The notes under the pieces: model-generated
Told to the model about the DNA's origin: nothing
Database searches by the model: none
What the model saw: the letters and a program-made list of their open reading frames with translations, nothing else
Position numbers and translations under genes: made by a program
NCBI GenBank assembly: GCA_040386295.1
Contig: JAZKFR010000075.1
Span: forward strand, 1-43,824
Reading direction: 5' to 3'
Source of the DNA: JAZKFR01 sp040386295
Lineage (GTDB): Bacteria > Pseudomonadota > Gammaproteobacteria > Burkholderiales > Rhodocyclaceae
DNA: 43,824 nucleotides
In this document: one piece after another, positions 1-8,231 of the stretch
Layout: each line of letters opens with the position of its first letter
How positions within the stretch are numbered: the first letter of the stretch is position 1

Positions 1-1380
1 CTTGACCTTGAACTGTCTCAAGCGTTTCGTTTAGGCGATCTTTGGTTAGTTGTCGATGCACCGGATGCGCCATGGCCTGAAACTGATTCTTGGCTACGCC
101 TTGCGCCTGGCGATGATCTGCCAAGCGACGATGATGACGATGAGTACGATGAGGATGAGGAGGACGAAGAAAACGAAGAAGATGACGACGAAGATGCAGA
201 TGACGATGAGTATGACGAAGACGACGAAGCGGCCGAAGAAGACGCTGAGGAGGACGATGCAGACGGGGATGAAGCCAGGCAGGGTAACGCACGAGCTGAT
301 GAGCGTTTGTCGAACCTTTCTCCTGTTGCGCCGCTTGTTCGCGCTAAGAAAATGTCTGCTCAGCCTGCTGCCTCAAGTGCACAGCAGAGTGCTAAACAAA
401 CGCTGGAACTCTCAGAGCAGCCGGTGGCTTCTCCTTTTGCTGCGGTCTCAGCAAGTCGTGTCGTGGTCTATACGGTTTTAGCTTGCTTTATGGTTGTTGG
501 TTTGGGTTTGTTGAGTGTTTTTGTCTTGAAACCTGAGTCGGCTAATAGCGTACATTTGCCCGCAGCGTTTCCTTCTTTAACTTCTGCCCCGATGCCAACG
601 CCTCAAATGAGTCCGGCACTGCGTTCTGCCTCTGCTCGTTTGCAGTCTGTGCTTGTCGATATGGGCTACGTTGATCGCTTGGCTGTCAGTGTTAGCGCAG
701 AAGGCGGCCTGACGATGACGGGTTTTCTGCCGACTGAACAAGATATTGTTTCCTTGCGTGCGCGTTTACAAGAGGAGAAGTTACAGCCTGTATTGCGTGT
801 GCTTGCCGATGATGGCTTGAAATTACGCTTACTCTCTTTTGCTAAGGAGCATCAACAGCCATGGACTGTGCGTTCGGTGCGCAATGGCGTTGCTATTTTG
901 GTGGGGGTGGCGTTGACGCCAGAACGCGCAAAGTCCTTGCTGGCTGAAATGCGGCCAGCAGTGGGCGCCTTGCGTGGCGTGGAGAACGGGGAAAAAGAGG
1001 CGAATGAGGCCTATTTGGCGCTGCGCCGCATGTTGGAGGTTGAGAAATTCTCCAGTACGGTTTCTGCTTCGTTAGAAGGAACGACCTTGCGTGTGGGGGG
1101 CAAACCCGATTCTGATGATCTGGGTAAATTGGAAAAATTATTGCTGCGTTTTAATACGCAATACGGCAGTGCGGTTGATTTGGTCGCGAATTTTCCACCG
1201 CCTTCTAATCATTTGCCGTTCCAGATTCGACAAATTGTTGCCGGCCCACTTCCGTATGTCATTACCGATGGTGATGTGCGGATTTATGAGGGGGGAGAAT
1301 TGATGGGTTTTCGCTTGGTTTTTGTGCGTGACCACAAGCTTGTTTTTAGTGGCGCGCATAGGGTAGAGATGGAATGGTGA
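1..1380 (+). CDS. sctD: SctD, T3SS inner membrane ring protein (5' end cut by window edge)
   Basis: This is the outer-facing inner-membrane ring protein of the T3SS basal body. The frame is open from base 1 with no believable start, so the gene begins before the window; the TTG at 307 is internal. The 459 visible residues read as the end of a cytoplasmic FHA-like domain (about 1-40, with the DLWLVVDAPDAPWP stretch typical of this family), a very acidic run (43-91, 40 of 49 residues Asp or Glu), an Ala/Ser linker, one membrane helix (about 154-177), and a periplasmic part with ring-building-motif character to the end. The stop overlaps the start of sctN by 7 bases, so the two are coupled. The identification rests on layout and position rather than on one diagnostic motif. 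The acidic run is unusual for the family. Confidence 0.85.
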   Translation, partial: LDLELSQAFRLGDLWLVVDAPDAPWPETDSWLRLAPGDDLPSDDDDDEYDEDEEDEENEEDDDEDADDDEYDEDDEAAEEDAEEDDADGDEARQGNARADERLSNLSPVAPLVRAKKMSAQPAASSAQQSAKQTLELSEQPVASPFAAVSASRVVVYTVLACFMVVGLGLLSVFVLKPESANSVHLPAAFPSLTSAPMPTPQMSPALRSASARLQSVLVDMGYVDRLAVSVSAEGGLTMTGFLPTEQDIVSLRARLQEEKLQPVLRVLADDGLKLRLLSFAKEHQQPWTVRSVRNGVAILVGVALTPERAKSLLAEMRPAVGALRGVENGEKEANEAYLALRRMLEVEKFSSTVSASLEGTTLRVGGKPDSDDLGKLEKLLLRFNTQYGSAVDLVANFPPPSNHLPFQIRQIVAGPLPYVITDGDVRIYEGGELMGFRLVFVRDHKLVFSGAHRVEMEW

Positions 1381-2721
1381 ACATCGAAACGAGCGAGGTG
1401 TCGAATCCTTTTCCGCGTCGCGCGGACGAGTTGACGCGTGCGCTGAATGCCTCGCTTGAATCGGTCATGATGCTTGAGGTGCATGGCCGCGTGACGCAGG
1501 TGGTTGGGACTCTTTTGCGCGCAACGGCGGCTGAGGCGCGTATCGGTGAGTTATGTTTGCTGAAAACTCCAGGCGTAGGTCTGACCTTGCAGGCAGAGGT
1601 GGTTGGCTTCTCGGATGGTGATGTATTGCTCAGCCCGATGGGTGATATGCAGGGCATTTCGTCGGCGACGGTGGTGATTCCGACGGGAAAAACACATACC
1701 GTTGCGGTTGGTTCGTGGTTGCAGGGACGGGNNNNNNNNNNTGGACGGCGGCGCGCCGATTCCTGCTGATGTGCTGCGTTACCCGGTGTACGAAGACGCG
1801 CCCAATCCTTTGACACGTCGTTTGATTGAGCGGCCTTTGGCTTGCGGTGTGCGTGCGATTGATTCTCTGATTACCTGCGCTGAAGGGCAGCGTATCGGTA
1901 TTTTCGCGGCAGCGGGGGTGGGCAAAAGTACTTTGCTTGGTATGTTGGCGAAAAACTCCGAAGTCGACATCACCGTGATTGCCTTGATCGGCGAACGTGG
2001 CCGCGAGGTGCGCGAATTTATTGAGCATGAGCTAGGGACAGAAGGGCTGGCGCGTTCAGTCGTCGTGTGTGCGACGTCTGAACGTCCAGCGATGGAGCGT
2101 TTGAAAGCGGCATTTGTAGCGACCGCGATTGCGGAGTATTTCCGCGATCAAGGTTTGCGCGTGATGCTGTTGATGGATTCGGTGACGCGTTTTGCGCGGG
2201 CTTTGCGTGAGATTGGTTTGGCCGCCGGTGAGCCTCCTGCGCGGCGGGGTTTTCCCCCTTCCGTTTTTGCTGCTCTGCCGCGTTTGTTAGAGCGCGCGGG
2301 GATGAATGAGACGGGCTCGATCAGTGCGTTTTATACGATTCTGGTCGAGGGCGATGATATGAATGAACCGGTGGCCGACGAGACCCGCTCGATTCTCGAC
2401 GGCCATATTATTTTGTCGCGTAAGCTGGCGTCGGCGAATCATTATCCGGCGATTGATGTATTGGCCAGTGTGAGCCGTGTGATGCGTATGGTGGTTGAGG
2501 CCGAGCATTATCAGCATGCGGGTCAGGTGCGTGAGTTGTTGGCGAAATACGATGAAATCGAGTTGCTGCTGCGTCTTGGTGAATATAAGCATGGGAGCGA
2601 TTCGGTGGCGGATCAGGCGATTAACCGAATTGACGAGCTACGCAGTTTTTTGCGTCAGCGCCCGGATGAGGCCGCTGATTTTGCGGCTACTTTGGAACAA
2701 CTGTCGGATCTTGCCTCATGA
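1374..2721 (+). CDS. sctN: SctN, T3SS ATPase (interrupted by an assembly gap)
   Basis: Hexameric ATPase at the base of the T3SS that strips chaperones and unfolds substrates; related to FliI and F1-beta. The first 119 residues run in one frame to 1730, then ten Ns, then the protein resumes in another frame at 1744 (DGGAPIPADVLRYPVY) and runs to 2721. Seen: Walker A GVGKST (about 1915-1932), Walker B-type LLMDSVTR (about 2167-2190), and the PSVFAALPRLLERAG signature. ATG 1374 overlaps the sctD stop, and the stop overlaps sctO. The frame change is best explained by the Ns being a placeholder: family members have about nine residues here (VLDGLGRPL type), implying about 24 hidden bases rather than 10. 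I therefore treat it as one intact gene of about 453 residues, not a frameshift. Confidence 0.93.
1732..1741. other. Assembly gap (10 N) inside sctN
   Basis: Ten Ns join two sctN segments that are in different frames. Restoring the frame needs a true length that differs from 10 by 2 modulo 3; family alignment suggests about 24 bases. Confidence 0.95.
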
Positions 2722-3209
2722 GCGATGTGCATGCCGCTCTGGCGATACAGCGTCGTCGTTTGAGCGAGCTAGAGCGTGCGTTGGCCGAGGCGCGGCGTGA
2801 GGAACAGCGTTGTGCGGCGGAGCGCGAACGTTGCCGTATTGAGTCGGAAACGTTTCGACGTGAACTGCCTGAGCGCGAACGGGGGCTTTATCGTGCCTTG
2901 TGGGGTAATTTGGTCAAGATGCGGGATCTCGATGAAGTCGCAGTGCGCGTGGCCGCACTACGACAGCAAGGGGTCGATATGGAAATGGTGCTGTTAGAGG
3001 CGGAGCAGGCTTTAAGCGAGGCCGCTGAGTTGGTGGCGGAACAGAGCCAGCTTTATGCAGAGCAAGCAATACGTACTGAGAAGTATATTGAATGGGTGCG
3101 TTTGCTTGACGCTGAGTCGGAAAAAGAACGTGAGCACGCTGAGGAGGTCGAGCAATTAGATGATCGACCTGTTGTTCAATCTAGTTTGTTGGGTGGGGGT
3201 ATGCAATGA
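2718..3209 (+). CDS. sctO: SctO, T3SS stalk protein (YscO/FliJ-like)
   Basis: Protein of 163 residues, almost entirely charged heptad-like helix (for example RRRLSELERALAEARREEQ near the N-terminus), as expected for the coiled-coil hairpin that enters the SctN hexamer and couples it to the export gate. There are no membrane segments or signal peptide. Sequence conservation is poor in this family, so the call depends on size, coiled-coil character and the N-O-P-Q gene order. ATG 2718 overlaps the sctN stop (ATGA), and the stop overlaps the sctP start in the same way, which indicates translational coupling. Confidence 0.8.
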   Translation: MSDVHAALAIQRRRLSELERALAEARREEQRCAAERERCRIESETFRRELPERERGLYRALWGNLVKMRDLDEVAVRVAALRQQGVDMEMVLLEAEQALSEAAELVAEQSQLYAEQAIRTEKYIEWVRLLDAESEKEREHAEEVEQLDDRPVVQSSLLGGGMQ

Positions 3210-4072
3210 GTCAGCCTAAAATTACTTTACCGCCGATTATTTCTGTCTCTCTACCCAAGCGTGATCTGTTGGAGCCTGCGCGTTACGACACGCCGACGTT
3301 CAAATTGCCTACTTCGGCGCGTGTCGCGGCGGAGCAGGCGCGCGAACATGCGCGTGCTGCGCAGGCGTCCCCAGGCGAGAGGAAACAGCCGCCTTCTTCG
3401 CTTTATGCCGAGCGTGCTCAGGCAGCGCAGCGTTATATGGAGGCCAAAGCGAAGCAAGATAAGCAGCGCAAGGAGGCGGCTGAGCGCCAAGCAAAACGGG
3501 AAATTTTGCAGCAAGAAGAGGGGGAGTTGCCAGAGCGGCTTGATCACCCAGAGTCTGCTGAGACGGCGCTAGAAAATGAGCAAAACGAGGCGAATGCAAT
3601 CGAATTGGCGTTACCGTCAGTGCCCGATTTCGTAGATGCAGCGCAGTTGGCGGCAGACGCAGCGGAAGCCCTTTTTGTTGCAGAGCAAAGTACGGCGTTT
3701 GAGCGAATTAAAGAGATGACTGAGCGTTTGGCTTCTGCGCTTGAAAAATCGGCAACGCAAGAGTCTGCCGGGGAATCTGCTGGAGGAATGCCGGGCGATT
3801 TGTTAATTAGTTTGTCGCACCCGCTGTTTGAGCATACTCAGTTGCGCATTCGCTTGGCTCCAGCGAAGCAAGATGATGCGAGCAGCGCTGAGAATACGGC
3901 AGCGGAAGTTTTGGTCGATTGCGAATGCTCGTCGGCGAATGAAGCAGATTGGTTCCGTGCTCGTGCTGCCGCTTTGTCCAGTTTGATTGGTGGACGTTTG
4001 CAGCGTGTTATGAAGATTCGTGTGCATGATGGTTCTGCTGTGCACCATGAGGATGGGTCGCTCGATGCCTGA
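3206..4072 (+). CDS. sctP: SctP-like needle-length / substrate-switch protein
   Basis: 288 residues. The first two thirds are low-complexity, Ala/Glu/Gln/Arg-rich and probably extended or helical, as in T3SS ruler proteins. The C-terminal 90 residues (from about GDLLISLSHPLFEHTQLRI) form a compact domain with alternating strand and helix, corresponding in position to the type III substrate-specificity-switch domain that contacts SctU. By family knowledge it measures needle length and switches export from needle subunits to later substrates. The call is supported mainly by synteny between sctO and sctQ; primary sequence is weakly conserved. The start overlaps the sctO stop, and sctQ starts 8 bases before this stop. 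Confidence 0.7.
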   Translation: MSQPKITLPPIISVSLPKRDLLEPARYDTPTFKLPTSARVAAEQAREHARAAQASPGERKQPPSSLYAERAQAAQRYMEAKAKQDKQRKEAAERQAKREILQQEEGELPERLDHPESAETALENEQNEANAIELALPSVPDFVDAAQLAADAAEALFVAEQSTAFERIKEMTERLASALEKSATQESAGESAGGMPGDLLISLSHPLFEHTQLRIRLAPAKQDDASSAENTAAEVLVDCECSSANEADWFRARAAALSSLIGGRLQRVMKIRVHDGSAVHHEDGSLDA

Positions 4073-5219
4073 TGAGGATTTTGTCGCCGCTAGCGATCTT
4101 TTGGCGGACGATGCAGACGTTGATGTCGGGCAAGAAGAACGGGTCGCTGTCGCTGTAGCGCTGGCTACTGCTGTGCCACGCGCCACTTTGCACTTGCGTA
4201 AAGTGTGCAACACGCAAGCGGTGGCGTGTGCCTTATTGGGCGGATCTTTGCGTGGACAAATGCTGTTGGCCGGAATGCTTTGGCAGGTGACCATGGCGCC
4301 AAGCCTGGCGCGCTTGGCGCGTCCGGCTGTACGTTTTTTGTTGGAGTGGGAAGGCATTCGCTGTCGTGCGAGTTTGAGCACGACGGGGGTTGAAACTTTG
4401 TTTGCGCCGTTGTTGGGCGCGATTCCGCTTGATCAGGTTGGCGAGCCCTTGTTGTTGGCTTTGATGCAAGATTTACTTGATTCGGCGGCGAGCGCGTGGC
4501 AGGTTTCTCGGGCTGAGCCGGTACGTATGCTCGCGCTGGCTGCGGATGAAGATTCATTTCCCGTCTTGTTTGAGGTGCGTTTGTCGCCGCAGCAAGGGGG
4601 GGATGCGGTAGTTTTGAGTTTGGAGGTTGAGGCGGAAGGCGTGATGCGCTTGGCTGATCGTGCTGCTGCCATGCCCGCAGCGAAGCGCGTTGATCTACGC
4701 GCTTGGGCGACTTTGCCGGTTCCCTTACGGCTTGAGGTGGGTTGGGTTGATTTACCCTTGGGTCAGCTAAAAAGCTTACGCACGCAAGATATACTTCTGA
4801 TGGACGGGACTTGGCGCAGTGCGCAAGCGGAGCAAAAAAATCACGCTTGTTTACGTTTAACGCCCTGTCATGGTGTGTTGGTCAGTTTGGATTCGCAGAT
4901 TGGAATGACCGCTTTGGATAATATGAGCAATATGGAGCAAGAACCGCTTATGACTTCTTCTGATGCCTTGAATGATAACGAATTTATGCCGCCTGAATTG
5001 GCTGAGCTAACGGTGCGAATTAGCTTTGATCTCGGTGAGCGTAAATTGCCTCTGCGTGATTTGAGTGCTATCGAGGCCGGTTATGTTTTTGATCTCGCTT
5101 TACCTGCCACACGGGCGGTTAATTTGCGCGTCAATGGCGTACGTGTTGGCGAGGGGGAGTTGGTTGAGATTGATGGCCGTATTGGTGTAGCTGTGACGCG
5201 TTTTACGCCCCCTGTATGA
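4065..5219 (+). CDS. sctQ: SctQ, T3SS sorting-platform (C-ring) protein
   Basis: Cytoplasmic sorting-platform component of 384 residues that recruits substrate-chaperone complexes. The last 75 residues carry a SpoA (FliN-like) domain: LAELTVRISFDLGERKLPL, a hydrophobic centre, and GEGELVEIDGRIGVAVTRF at the end. I chose ATG 4065 because AGGA lies 11 bases upstream; ATG 4053 and the 4020 TTG or GTG-type starts further upstream overlap sctP more and lack a site. The 3' end overlaps sctR by 4 bases. Met codons at 4923, 4932 and 4950 sit just before the SpoA domain, where several relatives start a separate short SctQ-C product; GGAG at 4934-4937 would serve the 4950 codon. Confidence 0.85.
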   Translation: MPDEDFVAASDLLADDADVDVGQEERVAVAVALATAVPRATLHLRKVCNTQAVACALLGGSLRGQMLLAGMLWQVTMAPSLARLARPAVRFLLEWEGIRCRASLSTTGVETLFAPLLGAIPLDQVGEPLLLALMQDLLDSAASAWQVSRAEPVRMLALAADEDSFPVLFEVRLSPQQGGDAVVLSLEVEAEGVMRLADRAAAMPAAKRVDLRAWATLPVPLRLEVGWVDLPLGQLKSLRTQDILLMDGTWRSAQAEQKNHACLRLTPCHGVLVSLDSQIGMTALDNMSNMEQEPLMTSSDALNDNEFMPPELAELTVRISFDLGERKLPLRDLSAIEAGYVFDLALPATRAVNLRVNGVRVGEGELVEIDGRIGVAVTRFTPPV

Positions 5220-5863
5220 AGTCGATCGATCCTATTTCGCTAGCTTTATTGCTGGCAGTTCTAGCACTGATCCCGCTGTTATTGGTTGTCACCTCCTCTT
5301 TTCTGAAGCTGTCTGTGGTGATGATGATTGTGCGCAACGCGATTGGTGTGCAGCAGGTGCCGCCGAACATTGCTTTATACGGCCTTTCTTTAGTCCTGAC
5401 TTTGTACATTATGTCTCCCGTGTTCAATCAGATTGGTGTTTCTTTGCGCGCCAATCCAGCCGCGCTGTCGAGTGCGGATACCTTGATTAAGACAGTTGCT
5501 GTCAGCGTAGAGCCTTTGCGTGCGTTTCTAAAACGCAACGCGCATCCGAATCAAAAACAGTTCTTTCTGGATTCGGTTAAGCGCATGTGGCCGCCCGAAG
5601 ACGCAGCTCAGGTGAGCGATTCTGATTTCTTGATTTTGATGCCAGCGTTTGTGATTTCAGAGTTGAACGCAGCGTTTCAGATTGGTTTTTTGTTGTACCT
5701 GCCTTTCGTCGTGATTGATTTGGTCGTGTCCAATATCCTGCTGGCATTGGGGATGATGATGGTGTCGCCAACGACCATTTCCTTGCCATTGAAGCTGTTT
5801 CTTTTCGTGATGGTCGATGGCTGGACGCGTATGCTGCAAGGCTTAGTGCTGTCTTACGCCTGA
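5216..5863 (+). CDS. sctR: SctR, T3SS export gate subunit
   Basis: 215-residue FliP/SctR-family membrane protein that forms, with SctS and SctT, the helical export gate. Seen: an N-terminal hydrophobic helix (residues about 7-27), the conserved block TSSFLKLSVVMMIVRNAIG, a central soluble segment, FVISELNAAFQIGF, and two closing hydrophobic stretches ending with MMMVSPTTISLPLKLFLFV. All are standard for the family and length is normal. ATG 5216 overlaps the sctQ stop. There is a 20-base gap before sctS. Confidence 0.97.
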   Translation: MKSIDPISLALLLAVLALIPLLLVVTSSFLKLSVVMMIVRNAIGVQQVPPNIALYGLSLVLTLYIMSPVFNQIGVSLRANPAALSSADTLIKTVAVSVEPLRAFLKRNAHPNQKQFFLDSVKRMWPPEDAAQVSDSDFLILMPAFVISELNAAFQIGFLLYLPFVVIDLVVSNILLALGMMMVSPTTISLPLKLFLFVMVDGWTRMLQGLVLSYA

Positions 5864-5883
5864 CGCTAGCTAAAGGGGAAAGC

Positions 5884-6153
5884 GTGGAATTAGTCGACGT
5901 CGCTGGCTATATCAGCAAGGGACTTTATTTGGTACTTATTTTGTCGATGCCTTCAATCATCATTGCAGCGCTGGTCGGTACCCTGTTTGCTTTGTTGCAG
6001 GCGCTGACGCAAATTCAGGAGCAGACCCTTTCCTTTGCCGTGAAGTTGATCGCGACGATGGCTGTATTGGCATTTACGCTGCGTTGGATGGGGGGCGAAA
6101 TGTTTCAATACACTCAGAATTTGTTCGATGTGATTCCTTACGTCGGTCGTTAA
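5884..6153 (+). CDS. sctS: SctS, T3SS export gate subunit
   Basis: 89-residue FliQ/SctS-family protein with two membrane helices (about 15-38 and 52-75), the second entering through SFAVKLIATMAVLAF. It packs against the SctR/SctT gate. It starts with GTG (5884) preceded by an AGGGG-type ribosome site in the short gap after sctR. Length matches the family (85-90 residues). Only 4 bases separate it from sctT. Confidence 0.95.
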   Translation: MELVDVAGYISKGLYLVLILSMPSIIIAALVGTLFALLQALTQIQEQTLSFAVKLIATMAVLAFTLRWMGGEMFQYTQNLFDVIPYVGR

Positions 6154-6157
6154 TCGC

Positions 6158-6940
6158 GTGGATGTACATGCGCTACATTCGGCGATTATCGGCTTGAGCC
6201 TGTCTATGCCGCGTCTTTTGGCGGCGCTGACGATCATCCCCTTGTTTGCCCGTAACAATATCGGTGGTTTTAACCGTGCTGCTGTGGCGGCTGCGTTTAC
6301 CGTGCCGGTGTTGCCTTTGATTTTTTCGCAAAATTACGCAGCCGGCGGGATGGATGCGTGGATCTTGATTTTGATTGTTAAGGAGTCCGTGCTCGGCTTC
6401 ATGATTGGTTTTGTCGTCGCGCTGCCGTTCTGGGCGGCGGAGGCCTTTGGTTTCATTATTGATAACCAAAGGGGTGCTGGTTCGGCCAGTGGCACTAATG
6501 CGGCTACTGGCGATGAAGCGACTCCGTTGGCAATCCTGACTTATCAGGCGTACACGATGTTGTTCCTGCTGCTCGGTGGGGTGCAACTGTTTTTGACCTT
6601 GATGTACAACAGTTACGTCATTTGGCCGGTGACTTCTTGGCTACCCGAATTTAGCGAAGGGATGCCGGTTTATTATCTTGGTCTGCTCGATGGTTTGATC
6701 AAAATGACGGTGCTGTTTGCAGCGCCGGTCATGGTCGCGATGTTGCTAGCCGAGTTGGCTTTGGCTTTTGTCAGTTTGTTCGCGCCGCAATTGCAGGTTT
6801 TCTTTTTGGCCATGCCGATCAAGAGCGGGGTGGCCATGTTTATTTTGGCGGTTTATGTCGTCATTCTGCTCGACTTTATGACGCCTTCTGTGATCAATCT
6901 CAAGGATCTACTTCCTGTTCTGCAGCAGGTTTTGCTGTGA
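6158..6940 (+). CDS. sctT: SctT, T3SS export gate subunit
   Basis: 260-residue FliR/SctT-family membrane protein, one copy per gate, capping the SctR5S4T1 complex. Several hydrophobic helices are visible, and the family-typical GFMIGFVVALPFWAAEAFG and FIIDNQRGAG blocks lie near residues 75-110. GTG start at 6158. The final TGA overlaps the GTG of sctU, so the two are coupled. Nothing unusual in length. Confidence 0.95.
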   Translation: MDVHALHSAIIGLSLSMPRLLAALTIIPLFARNNIGGFNRAAVAAAFTVPVLPLIFSQNYAAGGMDAWILILIVKESVLGFMIGFVVALPFWAAEAFGFIIDNQRGAGSASGTNAATGDEATPLAILTYQAYTMLFLLLGGVQLFLTLMYNSYVIWPVTSWLPEFSEGMPVYYLGLLDGLIKMTVLFAAPVMVAMLLAELALAFVSLFAPQLQVFFLAMPIKSGVAMFILAVYVVILLDFMTPSVINLKDLLPVLQQVLL

Positions 6941-8088
6941 GTCAGGAAAAAACCGAGAAGCCAACCGATAAGAAGCTCAAGGACGAGCGCAAGAAAGGCA
7001 ATGTTCCCAGCAGTAAGGATTTCTCAAAAGCAGCTGTTTTTTTGGCTTTTGTGCTTTACATCGCTGTGATGGGGGGCGATCTGTTTGAGGATGGCGCTGA
7101 GTTGATCGTTTGGGCGGGGGCACATGCGACCGAGCCTTTCGCGGTGACGCTGAGTGCCTTTGTCGAGTTGGCCATGCGTTACCTGGTTACCGAGTTAATT
7201 CCCTTCTTAATCATCATTTTATTAGTCGGCACCTTGAGTGAGTTCCTCAACCATGGTGCCGTTTTTGCGCCAGAAAAAATCAAGCCAAAGCTGGAAAATG
7301 TTCTGGGCATGCTGAAAAAAATTCAGCAATGGTTCGCCTTGCGCAATTTGCTCGAATTTTTCAAAGCGATTCTGAAAGTGACTTTGCTGTCGATTGCTTT
7401 GTGGTGGGTGGTGATGGAAAACTTGAACGGGATTCTGTTATCGCCTGGGGGAGGGGTCATGGCGGTGATCAAAATGACGGGCAAATTGATCCTGACCTTG
7501 ATGATTATCACGGCGATTATTTTTATTATTTTCGCCGTCATCGATTTGATTCTGCAGCGTCTTGTTTTTATGCGTGAGCAGCGTATGAGTAAAGATGAGG
7601 TGACGCGTGAGCACAAGGAGTCCGAAGGGGATCCGCACTTTAAGCAGCATCGCAAAACCATGCAGCGCGAAATTGTCAATGGGACGCAGCAGCCCGTAAA
7701 GAACGCAACGGCGGTGGTGACTAATCCGATTCATTTTGCTGTCGCTTTGCGCTATGTGCAGGGTGAAACTTTGTTGCCCATTGTCTTGATCAAAGGGGCT
7801 GGCGAGTCTGCGGCGGCGATTGTCAAAGAAGCGCGTTCGTACCAAATTCCGATTGTCGAAAATGTGCCTTTAGCGCGCGCTTTGATGGCGGATGCTGATG
7901 AGGATGATTACGTACCACAGCATTTGTTGATGGCGGTCGCCGAGTTGTTGCGGGCGGTTTTTGATGCTGCGGCAGATGGCGGTATGAGCGACATCAGTCA
8001 TCTTGACGATGATCTAGATCGTCCTTACGACGCGTCTGAAATGGGGTATTCGGAGCATCAGTCGAAGGCGCCGCCTTCTTACGATTGA
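6937..8088 (+). CDS. sctU: SctU, T3SS autoprotease and specificity switch (NPIH variant)
   Basis: 383-residue FlhB/SctU-family protein. It opens with SQEKTEKPTDKKLKDERKKG (canonical cytosolic start), has four membrane segments between residues about 32 and 210, and a cytosolic domain. That domain normally self-cleaves at Asn-Pro-Thr-His to permit the needle-to-effector switch. Here the site is N263-P-I-H266 (bases 7723-7734), so Thr is replaced by Ile while the chemically required Asn, Pro and His remain. A 30-residue acidic tail (SDISHLDDDLD and beyond) follows the domain. GTG 6937 overlaps the sctT stop. It is the last sct gene here; sctV, C, J, K, L, W and the translocators are not in the window. 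Confidence 0.96.
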   Translation: MSQEKTEKPTDKKLKDERKKGNVPSSKDFSKAAVFLAFVLYIAVMGGDLFEDGAELIVWAGAHATEPFAVTLSAFVELAMRYLVTELIPFLIIILLVGTLSEFLNHGAVFAPEKIKPKLENVLGMLKKIQQWFALRNLLEFFKAILKVTLLSIALWWVVMENLNGILLSPGGGVMAVIKMTGKLILTLMIITAIIFIIFAVIDLILQRLVFMREQRMSKDEVTREHKESEGDPHFKQHRKTMQREIVNGTQQPVKNATAVVTNPIHFAVALRYVQGETLLPIVLIKGAGESAAAIVKEARSYQIPIVENVPLARALMADADEDDYVPQHLLMAVAELLRAVFDAAADGGMSDISHLDDDLDRPYDASEMGYSEHQSKAPPSYD

Positions 8089-8158
8089 GCTTAGATTGTT
8101 GTTGTGTGAATGACGGCTGTGTTTCTTTACCTTGCCTTAAAGTGCTAGTAGAAAGACG

Positions 8159-8202
8159 CTCTGCCTAAGCCTTGAGGGCGCAATTTAAGGGCTTTGGCAG
8201 AG
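8159..8202. terminator. Hairpin between convergent sctU and OYE genes
   Basis: Arms 8159-8171 and 8190-8202 pair over 13 positions with one mismatch (CTCTGCCTAAGCC against GGCTTTGGCAGAG) around an 18-base loop. It lies between two genes that point at each other, where a shared transcription end is expected. No clear T-run follows on either strand, so its efficiency as an intrinsic terminator is uncertain. Confidence 0.5.
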
Positions 8203-8231
8203 TCGTTAGCAAAATTGATTTTCTGCTGCGC

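Noticed and set aside
50..481. Met/Lys/Thr-rich open frame of 143 codons
   Set aside because: It is a shifted reading of the GAN-repeat of sctD; composition is artificial and the sctD frame is open throughout.
307..1380. sctD starting at TTG 307
   Set aside because: The same frame is open to base 1 and encodes FHA-domain-like sequence, so 307 is internal.
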